From contig CAVWNC010000003.1 of NCBI GenBank assembly GCA_963756455.1, positions 3,038,001-3,102,000 of the forward strand: a stretch of 64,000 nucleotides of DNA, given 5' to 3'. The notes beneath the pieces were generated by a model that did no database searches, had not been told where the DNA came from, and saw only the letters and a list, made by a program, of their open reading frames with translations. The DNA is from DASQPA01 sp963756455 (GTDB lineage: Bacteria; Acidobacteriota; Thermoanaerobaculia; Multivoradales; UBA5704). This document shows positions 52,589-62,138 of the stretch, in pieces. The position numbers were made by a program, and so were the translations under genes. Each line of letters begins with the position of its first letter. Position 1 is the first letter of the stretch.

Positions 52589-55500
52589 CCCACGGGTGGG
52601 CGAGCTCGTCGCGAGTGTCCGCGGCACGCTGCTGACCGCCTACCAGCACCAGGACCTCCCCTTCGAGAAGCTGGTGGCCGAGTTGCAGCCGGAACGCGAC
52701 CTCTCGCGGACGCCCATCTTCCAGGTGATGTTCGTCCTTCTGCACGTATCCCGCGAGGAGCCGTCCCGCTGGGGGCTGCGGGGCTCACCGCTGGCGGTCG
52801 AGAGCGGCGCAGCGAAGTTCGATCTGACGTTCTATCTGAGCTGGCGGGGCGGAGACCCGAGCGCCGGGGCGGGCGAGCTCGCCGGCTCGATCGAGTACGA
52901 CCGGGATCTTTTCGACCGTGCGACGATCGAACGGTTGGGTTGGCACTGGCGGACTCTGCTCGCGGGGATGGTGGCGGAGCCGGAGTCGGAGATCTCGGCT
53001 CTGCCGCTTTTGACCTCGGTCGAGCGGCATCAGCTGCTCGTCGAATGGAACGCGACCGGCGCGTCCTACCCGGCGTTCCTGAGCCTGCACGGTGCCATCG
53101 AGATGCAGGTCGCTCGTTCGCCGTTGGCGGTCGCCGTATCCTACGAAGGGAGCACGCTCAGCTACGAGGATCTCAACGCCCGCGCCAACCTCCTGGCCCG
53201 TGAGCTTCTCGGCCTGGGCGTAGGGCCGGAGATCCCGGTGGCGATCGCGGCCGAGCGCTCGCTCGCTCTGCTCGTCGGCCTTCTCGCGATCCTCAAGGCG
53301 GGCGGAGCGTACGTGCCTCTCGATCTCTCCTATCCGGCCGATCGCCTGGCTTTCCTGCTGGAGGAGCTGCGCGCCGCGGGCGGCTCGGTGCTGTTGACTG
53401 AGGAGAGTGCGGTGGCGGCCCTGCCCGAGTCGGCCGGGCTCCGCCGGATCCTGCTCGACCGTCTCCCGTTTCACGCGGAGCGTGCGGCGAGCCTTGGCGG
53501 TGCGGGCAACCTCGCGGAGCGCTCCGGTGGTGATCATCTGGCCTATGTCCTCTACACTTCCGGCTCGACCGGCCGTCCCAAAGGTGTGATGAACAGCCAC
53601 GCGGGGATCCTCAACCGCCTGCTCTGGTTCCAGGATCGTCACGGTCTGAGCGCGGCCGACCGTGTGCTGCAGAAGACGCCTTTGAGCTTCGACGTTTCGG
53701 TCTGGGAGCTCTTCTGGCCGCTGATGACGGGGGCCGAGCTGGTGTTGGCCCGGCCTGGCGGTCACCGGGACGGTGCCTACCTGGCCGAGCTCATCGAAGT
53801 CCGCTCGATCACCGTGACGCACTTCGTGCCCTCGATGCTGGAGGCGTTCCTTCGCGAGCCGGACCTTTCGGGCTGCGGCAGCCTGCGGGCGGTGATGGCG
53901 AGTGGCGAGGCGCTTTCGCCGGCCCTGGGGCGACGTTTCGCCGAGCGTCTGGGAGCCCAGGGTGTGGAGCTGCACAACCTTTACGGTCCCACGGAGGCGG
54001 CGGTAGATGTCACCGCGCACCGCTTCGAGTCCGTTGGAGACTCCGCCGAGCCGCGGTGGATGCCTATCGGCCGGCCGGTGTCGAACACCCGTATCCACCT
54101 GCTCGACCGGGACCTGCGTCCGGTGCCGGTGGTCGTTCCGGGCGAGCTGGTGATCGGCGGGGTGCAGCTGGCGCGTGGCTATCTCGGTCGACCGGATCTG
54201 ACCGCTGGTGCGTTCGTTCCCGATCCGCTGGGCACCGAGCCTGGAGCGCGGCTCTATCGGACCGGCGACCTGGCACGCTTTCTTCCCGGTGGCGAGATCG
54301 TGTTCCTGGGTCGCCTCGACCATCAGGTCAAGCTGCGCGGCATCCGTATCGAGCTGGGGGAGATCGAGTCGATGCTGCGCTCCCACTCGTCGGTGTCGGA
54401 GACGGCCGTGCTTCTGCGCAGTGACGGTCCGCGCGGCCCTGAGCTGGTGGCCTACGTCGTGCCGGCGGTGACGGTGGCAATGCCGGATGCCGTGGCGTTG
54501 ACGCCCCCGGAGATCAATGCCGACGAGCTGCGGCGGTTCCTCGCGGCGAAGCTGCCGGAGCCCATGGTGCCATCGGCCTGGGTGACGCTCTCCGCGCTGC
54601 CGGTGACCCCCAACGGCAAGCTCGACCGCGCGGCTTTGCCGGCGCCTGCGGTATCGGCGATATCAGCAGGAACGGCGGGAACGGGTGACGAGGCGCCCCG
54701 CACCGTCCACGAGGAGCTGCTGGCGGGGATCTGGAGTGTGCTTCTGGGCCTGCCTGCAGTCGGCATTCACGACAGCTTCTTCGCTCTGGGCGGCCATTCG
54801 TTACTTGGCATGCAGCTCGTCTCACGGGTTCGCGAAGCGTTCCAGGTGGAGCTGCCGCTCCGCGTTCTGTTCGAGATGCCGACGATCGCGGCGCTCGCCG
54901 CGCACCTGGGGAGGGCTGAGGCGGGCGCGGCCCCTGTGCCGCCGATCGTGCGCCGCGCATCTGGCGGTGCCGCGCGGCTGTCTTTCGAGCAGGAGCGCCT
55001 CTGGTTCCTGGCGCGTTTCCAGCCGGAGAGCGCGGAGTACAACATCCCCAGTGCCTCGCGCCTGCACGGAGATCTGGATGTCGCCGCGCTGGCCGCCGCC
55101 CTGCGGCATCTCGAGGCTCGGCACGAGAGCCTGCGGACGAGCTTCGCGGAGGTGGACGGAGAGCCGGTGCAGACGATCGCGCCGCCGCGGGCAACCGATC
55201 CGCTCGTGCTCGTCGATCTCGGCGGTGTCCTGAGCGGGCTTGGCCCGGGCGCCGATGCGGAAGCGCTGCTGCTGGCCCATCGGGAGGCGGCGCGCCCGTT
55301 CGACCTCCTCCGAGGGCCGTTCTACCGCGTCGTACTGCTGCGGCTCTCCGCGATCGAGCACGTGCTGCTGTTGACGGTCCATCACATCATTTCCGACGCC
55401 TGGTCCGGGGAGATTTGGTGGCGGGAGCTGGCGGCCCTCTACACGGCGATCCGCGCTGGCCGGCCGTCGGCGCTCGCACCGCTGGCGGTCGGTTACGCTG

Positions 55501-58500
55501 ACTACGCGGCCTGGCAGCGCGAACGGCTGTCTGGCGAGGAGCTGGCGCGGCAGCGGGCCTGGTGGCGGCAGCACTTGGCGGGGGCGCCGCACGCGCTGGA
55601 GCTCCCGGCGGACCGTCCCCGCCCGAAGGTTCGGCGAAGTCGCGGCGGGAGCTGGCAGGGTGCGGCCGTGGATCCGTCCGTGGTGCAGGGCGTGACGGCC
55701 CTCGCGCGACGGTCCAACGCTACTTCGTTTATGACCCTGTTGGCGGCATTCGATGTGCTTCTCCATCGCTATACCGGTCAATCGGACCTGGTGGTCGGGA
55801 CGCCGATCGCCAACCGTGGCCGGCGGGAGACCGAAGGGGTGATCGGGTTCTTCCTCAACACCCTGGCGCTGCGCGCCGACCTCTCCGGCAACCCGCGGGT
55901 GAGCGAGCTCGTCGCGGGTGTCCGCGGCACGCTGCTGGCCGCCTACCAGCACCGGGATCTCCCCTTCGAGAAGCTGGTGGCCGAGCTGCAGCCGGAACGC
56001 GACCTCTCGCGGACGCCCATCTTCCAGGTGATGTTCGTCCTTCTGGAGACCGCCGCCAGCAGCGAGATGCCGGGCATGGTCTCCGAGCCGCTCTACGTCA
56101 GTGCCGACACGACCCAGTTCGACCTGACGTTCGCGCTCGAACGGCGGAGCGAGGAGCGCCGTACCGTTGAGGTCGGGCTCGCCGGCTCGATCGAGTACGA
56201 CCGGGATCTTTTCGACCGTGCGACGATCGAACGGTTGGGTTGGCACTGGCGGACTCTGCTCGCGGGGATGGTGGCGGAGCCGGAGTCGGAGATCTCGGCT
56301 CTGCCGCTTTTGACCTCGGTCGAGCGGCATCAGCTGCTCGTCGAATGGAACGCGACCGGCGCGTCCTACCCGGCGTTCCTGAGCCTGCACGGTGCCATCG
56401 AGATGCAGGTCGCTCGTTCGCCGTTGGCGGTCGCCGTATCCTACGAAGGGAGCACGCTCAGCTACGAGGATCTCAACGCCCGCGCCAACCTCCTGGCCCG
56501 TGAGCTTCTCGGCCTGGGCGTAGGGCCGGAGATCCCGGTGGCGATCGCGGCCGAGCGCTCGCTCGCTCTGCTCGTCGGCCTTCTCGCGATCCTCAAGGCG
56601 GGCGGAGCGTACGTGCCTCTCGATCTCTCCTATCCGGCCGATCGCCTGGCTTTCCTGCTGGAGGAGCTGCGCGCCGCGGGCGGCTCGGTGCTGTTGACTG
56701 AGGAGAGTGCGGTGGCGGCCCTGCCCGAGTCGGCCGGGCTCCGCCGGATCCTGCTCGACCGTCTCCCGTTTCACGCGGAGCGTGCGGCGAGCCTTGGCGG
56801 TGCGGGCAACCTCGCGGAGCGCTCCGGTGGTGATCATCTGGCCTATGTCCTCTACACTTCCGGCTCGACCGGCCGTCCCAAAGGTGTGATGAACAGCCAC
56901 GCGGGGATCCTCAACCGCCTGCTCTGGTTCCAGGATCGTCACGGTCTGAGCGCGGCCGACCGTGTGCTGCAGAAGACGCCTTTGAGCTTCGACGTTTCGG
57001 TCTGGGAGCTCTTCTGGCCGCTGATGACGGGGGCCGAGCTGGTGTTGGCCCGGCCTGGCGGCCACCGGGACGGTGCCTACCTGGCCGAGCTCATCGAAGT
57101 CCGCTCGATCACCGTGACGCACTTCGTGCCCTCGATGCTGGAGGCGTTCCTTCGCGAGCCGGACCTTTCGGGCTGCGGCAGCCTGCGGGCGGTGATGGCG
57201 AGTGGCGAGGCGCTTTCGCCGGCCCTGGGGCGACGTTTCGCCGAGCGTCTGGGAGCCCAGGGTGTGGAGCTGCACAACCTTTACGGTCCCACGGAGGCGG
57301 CGGTAGATGTCACCGCGCACCGCTTCGAGTCCGTTGGAGACTCCGCCGAGCCGCGGTGGATGCCTATCGGCCGGCCGGTGTCGAACACCCGTATCCACCT
57401 GCTCGACCGGGACCTGCGTCCGGTGCCGGTGGTCGTTCCGGGCGAGCTGGTGATCGGCGGGGTGCAGCTGGCGCGTGGCTATCTCGGTCGACCGGATCTG
57501 ACCGCTGGTGCGTTCGTTCCCGATCCGCTGGGCACCGAGCCTGGAGCGCGGCTCTATCGGACCGGCGACCTGGCACGCTTTCTTCCCGGTGGCGAGATCG
57601 TGTTCCTGGGTCGCCTCGACCATCAGGTCAAGCTGCGCGGCATCCGTATCGAGCTGGGGGAGATCGAGTCGATGCTGCGCTCCCACTCGTCGGTGTCGGA
57701 GACGGCCGTGCTTCTGCGCAGTGACGGTCCGCGCGGCCCTGAGCTGGTGGCCTACGTCGTGCCGGCGGTGACGGTGGCAATGCCGGATGCCGTGGCGTTG
57801 ACGCCCCCGGAGATCAATGCCGACGAGCTGCGGCGGTTCCTCGCGGCGAAGCTGCCGGAGCCCATGGTGCCATCGGCCTGGGTGACGCTCTCCGCGCTGC
57901 CGGTGACCCCCAACGGCAAGCTCGACCGCGCGGCTTTGCCGGCGCCTGCGGTATCGGCGATATCAGCAGGAACGGCGGGAACGGGTGACGAGGCGCCCCG
58001 CACCGTCCACGAGGAGCTGCTGGCGGGGATCTGGAGTGTGCTTCTGGGCCTGCCTGCAGTCGGCATTCACGACAGCTTCTTCGCTCTGGGCGGCCATTCG
58101 TTACTTGGCATGCAGCTCGTCTCACGGGTTCGCGAAGCGTTCCAGGTGGAGCTGCCGCTCCGCGTTCTGTTCGAGATGCCGACGATCGCGGCGCTCGCCG
58201 CGCACCTGGGGAGGGCTGAGGCGGGCGCGACCCCTGTGCCGCCGATCGTGCGCCGCGCATCTGGCGGTGCCGCGCGGCTGTCTTTCGAGCAGGAGCGCCT
58301 CTGGTTCCTGGCGCGTTTCCAGCCGGAGAGCGCGGAGTACAACATCCCCAGTGCCTCGCGCCTGCACGGAGATCTGGATGTCGCCGCGCTGGCCGCCGCC
58401 CTGCGGCATCTCGAGGCTCGGCACGAGAGCCTGCGGACGAGCTTCGCGGAGGTGGACGGAGAGCCGGTGCAGACGATCGCGCCGCCGCGGGCAACCGATC

Positions 58501-61500
58501 CGCTCGTGCTCGTCGATCTCGGCGGTGTCCTGAGCGGGCTTGGCCCGGGCGCCGATGCGGAAGCGCTGCTGCTGGCCCGTCGGGAGGCGGCGCGCCCGTT
58601 CGACCTCCTCCGAGGGCCGTTCTACCGCGTCGTACTGCTGCGGCTCTCCGCGATCGAGCACGTGCTGCTGTTGACGGTCCATCACATCATTTCCGACGCC
58701 TGGTCCGGGGAGATTTGGTGGCGGGAGCTGGCGGCCCTCTACACGGCGATCCGCGCTGGCCGGCCGTCGGCGCTCGCACCGCTGGCGGTCGGTTACGCTG
58801 ACTACGCGGCCTGGCAGCGCGAACGGCTGTCTGGCGAGGAGCTGGCGCGGCAGCGGGCCTGGTGGCGGCAGCACTTGGCGGGGGCGCCGCACGCGCTGGA
58901 GCTCCCGGCGGACCGTCCCCGCCCGAAGGTTCGGCGAAGTCGCGGCGGGAGCTGGCAGGGTGCGGCCGTGGATCCGTCCGTGGTGCAGGGCGTGACGGCC
59001 CTCGCGCGACGGTCCAACGCTACTTCGTTTATGACCCTGTTGGCGGCATTCGATGTGCTTCTCCATCGCTATACCGGTCAATCGGACCTGGTGGTCGGGA
59101 CGCCGATCGCCAACCGTGGCCGGCGGGAGACCGAAGGAGTGATCGGGTTCTTCCTCAACACCCTGGCGCTGCGCGCCGACCTCTCCGGCAACCCGCGGGT
59201 GAGCGAGCTCGTCGCGGGTGTCCGCGGCACGCTGCTGGCCGCCTACCAGCACCGGGATCTCCCCTTCGAGAAGCTGGTGGCCGAGCTGCAGCCGGAACGC
59301 GACCTCTCGCGGACGCCCATCTTCCAGGTGATGTTCGTCCTTCTGCACGTATCCCGCGAGGAGCCGTCCCGCTGGGGGCTGCGGGGCTCACCGCTGGCGG
59401 TCGAGAGCGGCGCAGCGAAGTTCGATCTGACGTTCTATCTGAGCTGGCGGGGCGGAGACCCGAGCGCCGGGGCGGGCGAGCTCGCCGGCTCGATCGAGTA
59501 CGACCGGGATCTTTTCGACCGTGCGACGATCGAACGGTTGGGTTGGCACTGGCGGACTCTGCTCGCGGGGATAGTGGCGGAGCCGGAGTCGGAGATCTCG
59601 GCTCTGCCGCTTTTGACCTCGGTCGAGCGGCATCAGCTGCTCGTCGAATGGAACGCGACCGGCGCGTCCTACCCGGCGTTCCTGAGCCTGCACGGTGCCA
59701 TCGAGATGCAGGTCGCTCGTTCGCCGTTGGCGGTCGCCGTATCCTACGAAGGGAGCACGCTCAGCTACGAGGATCTCAACGCCCGCGCCAACCTCCTGGC
59801 CCGTGAGCTTCTCGGCCTGGGCGTAGGGCCGGAGATCCCGGTGGCGATCGCGGCCGAGCGCTCGCTCGCTCTGCTCGTCGGCCTTCTCGCGATCCTCAAG
59901 GCGGGCGGAGCGTACGTGCCTCTCGATCTCTCCTATCCGGCCGATCGCCTGGCTTTCCTGCTGGAGGAGCTGCGCGCCGCGGGCGGCTCGGTGCTGTTGA
60001 CTGAGGAGAGTGCGGTGGCGGCCCTGCCCGAGTCGGCCGGGCTCCGCCGGATCCTGCTCGACCGTCTCCCGTTTCACGCGGAGCGTGCGGCGAGCCTTGG
60101 CGGTGCGGGCAACCTCGCGGAGCGCTCCGGTGGTGATCATCTGGCCTATGTCCTCTACACTTCCGGCTCGACCGGCCGTCCCAAAGGTGTGATGAACAGC
60201 CACGCGGGGATCCTCAACCGCCTGCTCTGGTTCCAGGATCGTCACGGTCTGAGCGCGGCCGACCGTGTGCTGCAGAAGACGCCTTTGAGCTTCGACGTTT
60301 CGGTCTGGGAGCTCTTCTGGCCGCTGATGACGGGGGCCGAGCTGGTGTTGGCCCGGCCTGGCGGTCACCGGGACGGTGCCTACCTGGCCGAGCTCATCGA
60401 AGTCCGCTCGATCACCGTGACGCACTTCGTGCCCTCGATGCTGGAGGCGTTCCTTCGCGAGCCGGACCTTTCGGGCTGCGGCAGCCTGCGGGCGGTGATG
60501 GCGAGTGGCGAGGCGCTTTCGCCGGCCCTGGGGCGACGTTTCGCCGAGCGTCTGGGAGCCCAGGGTGTGGAGCTGCACAACCTTTACGGTCCCACGGAGG
60601 CGGCGGTAGATGTCACCGCGCACCGCTTCGAGTCCGTTGGAGACTCCGCCGAGCCGCGGTGGATGCCTATCGGCCGGCCGGTGTCGAACACCCGTATCCA
60701 CCTGCTCGACCGGGACCTGCGTCCGGTGCCGGTGGTCGTTCCGGGCGAGCTGGTGATCGGCGGGGTGCAGCTGGCGCGTGGCTATCTCGGTCGACCGGAT
60801 CTGACCGCTGGTGCGTTCGTTCCCGATCCGCTGGGCACCGAGCCTGGAGCGCGGCTCTATCGGACCGGCGACCTGGCACGCTTTCTTCCCGGTGGCGAGA
60901 TCGTGTTCCTGGGTCGCCTCGACCATCAGGTCAAGCTGCGCGGCATCCGTATCGAGCTGGGGGAGATCGAGTCGATGCTGCGCTCCCACTCGTCGGTGTC
61001 GGAGACGGCCGTGCTTCTGCGCAGTGACGGTCCGCGCGGCCCTGAGCTGGTGGCCTACGTCGTGCCGGCGGTGACGGTGGCAATGCCGGATGCCGTGGCG
61101 TTGACGCCCCCGGAGATCAATGCCGACGAGCTGCGGCGGTTCCTCGCGGCGAAGCTGCCGGAGCCCATGGTACCGTCGTCCTGGGTGGCACTCTCCGCGT
61201 TGCCGGTGACCTCCAACGGCAAGCTCGACCGCGCGGCCCTGCCGGTGCCGGCATCGACGCGGGCAGCCAGCGAGATGTCTTATCTCGGGCCGCGCGACGA
61301 GCTCGAGCTGCGGTTGGCGGCGATCTGGGAGGAGATCCTGGGCGTCGGACCGATCGGGATGCGAGACGATTTCTTCACCTTGGGTGGTCATTCACTGCTA
61401 GCGATGCGACTCGCCGCGAGCATCCGCGCGAGTCTCGGCCAGGAGCTGCCGCTCGCCTCCCTCTTCATCGCCTCGACCGTCGAAGGGTTGGCCGCGCTGC

Positions 61501-62138
61501 TGCGCCGCCAGGCTCAGCCGGCCCGGCAATCGCTGGTCGAGATCGCGCGCGGCGACGGCGAGCGGGCGCCGCTCTTCTTCGTGCATCCAGTGGGCGGCGA
61601 GGCTCATCTGCTACGTCGATCTCGCCCGTGCTCTCGGTCCGGGTCAGGCCATCTGGGGGCTGCAGGTGCCGGACCTCGTCGAAGACCGCTTACCTTTCGC
61701 CCGCGTCGAGGACATGGCAGCCAGTTATCTCAATGCGGTCCGCTCGGTGCAGTCTCACGGACCCTACCGACTGGCCGGATGGTCCATCGGCGGCGTCCTG
61801 GCCTTCGAGATGGCGCGGCAAGCCGTCGCCCTCGGCGAGCGGGTGGAGCTGGTGGCGCTGATCGACTCCCATCTGCCGGATGTGGAGCCCTTCTCTCTCG
61901 ACGAGCTGACCCTCATCAGCGAGTTCGCGGTCGACCTTTGGGGGATCTCCGGCCAGGATATGGCGGTCGCTCCGGAGGAGATCCGTGGGCTCGCGGGAAC
62001 CGGCCCCCTGTTGCGGTTCCTCTGCGAGCGGGCGCAGCGCGCCGGCCTGCTGCCGCCAGAGATGACCCCCGAGCAGATGCGCCGCTCGTTCGAGGTTTTC
62101 GCCGGAAACCGGCGGCTGGTCGCGGGCTACCGGCCTGA
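52239..62138 (+). CDS. NRPS3, fourth segment: C(part)-A-T, C-A-T, C-A-T, TE start
   Basis: Frame of NRPS3 from the shift at about 52238 to the shift at about 61603; beyond that, residues to 62138 are unrelated. Residues from 52239: C12 remainder 1-270, A12 277-804, T12 820-890, C13 904-1370 (HHIISDAWS), A13 1377-1904, T13 1920-1990, C14 2004-2470 (HHIISDAWS), A14 2477-3004, T14 3017-3087 (LGGHSL), and the first strand of a thioesterase, PLFFVHPVGGE. A12, A13 and A14 share one code, DVWHMSLVDK, matching the established Ser code DVWHLSLIDK, so three consecutive Ser are expected. The three A domains are almost identical at DNA level (see repeats). No start codon belongs here; it is the interior of NRPS3. 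Confidence 0.88.
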   Translation: MARQMEWWRQHLAEAPRSLELPTDRPRPKVRAGRGATWDGLSCRPELELGVSALSQRLGATRFMTLLASFDVLLHRYAGQPDLVVGTPIANRGRRETEGVIGFFLNTLALRADLSGNPRVGELVASVRGTLLTAYQHQDLPFEKLVAELQPERDLSRTPIFQVMFVLLHVSREEPSRWGLRGSPLAVESGAAKFDLTFYLSWRGGDPSAGAGELAGSIEYDRDLFDRATIERLGWHWRTLLAGMVAEPESEISALPLLTSVERHQLLVEWNATGASYPAFLSLHGAIEMQVARSPLAVAVSYEGSTLSYEDLNARANLLARELLGLGVGPEIPVAIAAERSLALLVGLLAILKAGGAYVPLDLSYPADRLAFLLEELRAAGGSVLLTEESAVAALPESAGLRRILLDRLPFHAERAASLGGAGNLAERSGGDHLAYVLYTSGSTGRPKGVMNSHAGILNRLLWFQDRHGLSAADRVLQKTPLSFDVSVWELFWPLMTGAELVLARPGGHRDGAYLAELIEVRSITVTHFVPSMLEAFLREPDLSGCGSLRAVMASGEALSPALGRRFAERLGAQGVELHNLYGPTEAAVDVTAHRFESVGDSAEPRWMPIGRPVSNTRIHLLDRDLRPVPVVVPGELVIGGVQLARGYLGRPDLTAGAFVPDPLGTEPGARLYRTGDLARFLPGGEIVFLGRLDHQVKLRGIRIELGEIESMLRSHSSVSETAVLLRSDGPRGPELVAYVVPAVTVAMPDAVALTPPEINADELRRFLAAKLPEPMVPSAWVTLSALPVTPNGKLDRAALPAPAVSAISAGTAGTGDEAPRTVHEELLAGIWSVLLGLPAVGIHDSFFALGGHSLLGMQLVSRVREAFQVELPLRVLFEMPTIAALAAHLGRAEAGAAPVPPIVRRASGGAARLSFEQERLWFLARFQPESAEYNIPSASRLHGDLDVAALAAALRHLEARHESLRTSFAEVDGEPVQTIAPPRATDPLVLVDLGGVLSGLGPGADAEALLLAHREAARPFDLLRGPFYRVVLLRLSAIEHVLLLTVHHIISDAWSGEIWWRELAALYTAIRAGRPSALAPLAVGYADYAAWQRERLSGEELARQRAWWRQHLAGAPHALELPADRPRPKVRRSRGGSWQGAAVDPSVVQGVTALARRSNATSFMTLLAAFDVLLHRYTGQSDLVVGTPIANRGRRETEGVIGFFLNTLALRADLSGNPRVSELVAGVRGTLLAAYQHRDLPFEKLVAELQPERDLSRTPIFQVMFVLLETAASSEMPGMVSEPLYVSADTTQFDLTFALERRSEERRTVEVGLAGSIEYDRDLFDRATIERLGWHWRTLLAGMVAEPESEISALPLLTSVERHQLLVEWNATGASYPAFLSLHGAIEMQVARSPLAVAVSYEGSTLSYEDLNARANLLARELLGLGVGPEIPVAIAAERSLALLVGLLAILKAGGAYVPLDLSYPADRLAFLLEELRAAGGSVLLTEESAVAALPESAGLRRILLDRLPFHAERAASLGGAGNLAERSGGDHLAYVLYTSGSTGRPKGVMNSHAGILNRLLWFQDRHGLSAADRVLQKTPLSFDVSVWELFWPLMTGAELVLARPGGHRDGAYLAELIEVRSITVTHFVPSMLEAFLREPDLSGCGSLRAVMASGEALSPALGRRFAERLGAQGVELHNLYGPTEAAVDVTAHRFESVGDSAEPRWMPIGRPVSNTRIHLLDRDLRPVPVVVPGELVIGGVQLARGYLGRPDLTAGAFVPDPLGTEPGARLYRTGDLARFLPGGEIVFLGRLDHQVKLRGIRIELGEIESMLRSHSSVSETAVLLRSDGPRGPELVAYVVPAVTVAMPDAVALTPPEINADELRRFLAAKLPEPMVPSAWVTLSALPVTPNGKLDRAALPAPAVSAISAGTAGTGDEAPRTVHEELLAGIWSVLLGLPAVGIHDSFFALGGHSLLGMQLVSRVREAFQVELPLRVLFEMPTIAALAAHLGRAEAGATPVPPIVRRASGGAARLSFEQERLWFLARFQPESAEYNIPSASRLHGDLDVAALAAALRHLEARHESLRTSFAEVDGEPVQTIAPPRATDPLVLVDLGGVLSGLGPGADAEALLLARREAARPFDLLRGPFYRVVLLRLSAIEHVLLLTVHHIISDAWSGEIWWRELAALYTAIRAGRPSALAPLAVGYADYAAWQRERLSGEELARQRAWWRQHLAGAPHALELPADRPRPKVRRSRGGSWQGAAVDPSVVQGVTALARRSNATSFMTLLAAFDVLLHRYTGQSDLVVGTPIANRGRRETEGVIGFFLNTLALRADLSGNPRVSELVAGVRGTLLAAYQHRDLPFEKLVAELQPERDLSRTPIFQVMFVLLHVSREEPSRWGLRGSPLAVESGAAKFDLTFYLSWRGGDPSAGAGELAGSIEYDRDLFDRATIERLGWHWRTLLAGIVAEPESEISALPLLTSVERHQLLVEWNATGASYPAFLSLHGAIEMQVARSPLAVAVSYEGSTLSYEDLNARANLLARELLGLGVGPEIPVAIAAERSLALLVGLLAILKAGGAYVPLDLSYPADRLAFLLEELRAAGGSVLLTEESAVAALPESAGLRRILLDRLPFHAERAASLGGAGNLAERSGGDHLAYVLYTSGSTGRPKGVMNSHAGILNRLLWFQDRHGLSAADRVLQKTPLSFDVSVWELFWPLMTGAELVLARPGGHRDGAYLAELIEVRSITVTHFVPSMLEAFLREPDLSGCGSLRAVMASGEALSPALGRRFAERLGAQGVELHNLYGPTEAAVDVTAHRFESVGDSAEPRWMPIGRPVSNTRIHLLDRDLRPVPVVVPGELVIGGVQLARGYLGRPDLTAGAFVPDPLGTEPGARLYRTGDLARFLPGGEIVFLGRLDHQVKLRGIRIELGEIESMLRSHSSVSETAVLLRSDGPRGPELVAYVVPAVTVAMPDAVALTPPEINADELRRFLAAKLPEPMVPSSWVALSALPVTSNGKLDRAALPVPASTRAASEMSYLGPRDELELRLAAIWEEILGVGPIGMRDDFFTLGGHSLLAMRLAASIRASLGQELPLASLFIASTVEGLAALLRRQAQPARQSLVEIARGDGERAPLFFVHPVGGEAHLLRRSRPCSRSGSGHLGAAGAGPRRRPLTFRPRRGHGSQLSQCGPLGAVSRTLPTGRMVHRRRPGLRDGAASRRPRRAGGAGGADRLPSAGCGALLSRRADPHQRVRGRPLGDLRPGYGGRSGGDPWARGNRPPVAVPLRAGAARRPAAARDDPRADAPLVRGFRRKPAAGRGLPA
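52878..56177 (+). repeat. Near-identical module repeat, unit I (A12-T12-C13)
   Basis: A 3,300-bp unit repeated directly and in frame by unit II. By eye, only four substitutions separate the two over their first 3.16 kb: 53762/57062, 54930/58230, 55279/58579 and 55838/59138. The last 135 bp (56043-56177) differ completely: here C13 has ETAASSEMPGMVSEPLYVS where units I-upstream and II have HVSREEPSRWGLRGSPLAV. Confidence 0.9.
56178..59480 (+). repeat. Near-identical module repeat, unit II (A13-T13-C14)
   Basis: A 3,303-bp direct copy of unit I, encoding A13-T13-C14. Its last 138 bp (59343-59480) do not match the same place in unit I but are identical to C12 at 52740-52877, 6.6 kb upstream, indicating gene conversion or unequal crossing-over. 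Confidence 0.9.
59481..61170 (+). repeat. Partial module repeat, unit III (A14)
   Basis: A third copy of the Ser adenylation domain, identical by eye to units I and II apart from isolated changes (59573, Met to Ile). Identity stops sharply after ...GAGCCCATGGT at 61170, in the C-terminal A subdomain, after which the T14-TE part is unique. Confidence 0.9.
61602..61605 (+). other. +1 frameshift at the start of the thioesterase domain
   Basis: The frame reads FFVHPVGGE to about 61601 and then VICYVDLARALGPGQAIWGL one frame over. One extra base (GGCTC for GGTC) explains it. Uncorrected, NRPS3 loses its whole releasing domain. Confidence 0.75.

Noticed and set aside
52500..61200. CRISPR or other short-repeat array
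   Set aside because: The repeats are 3.3-kb NRPS modules, not short spaced repeats; no CRISPR-like array or tRNA/rRNA gene was found anywhere in the window.
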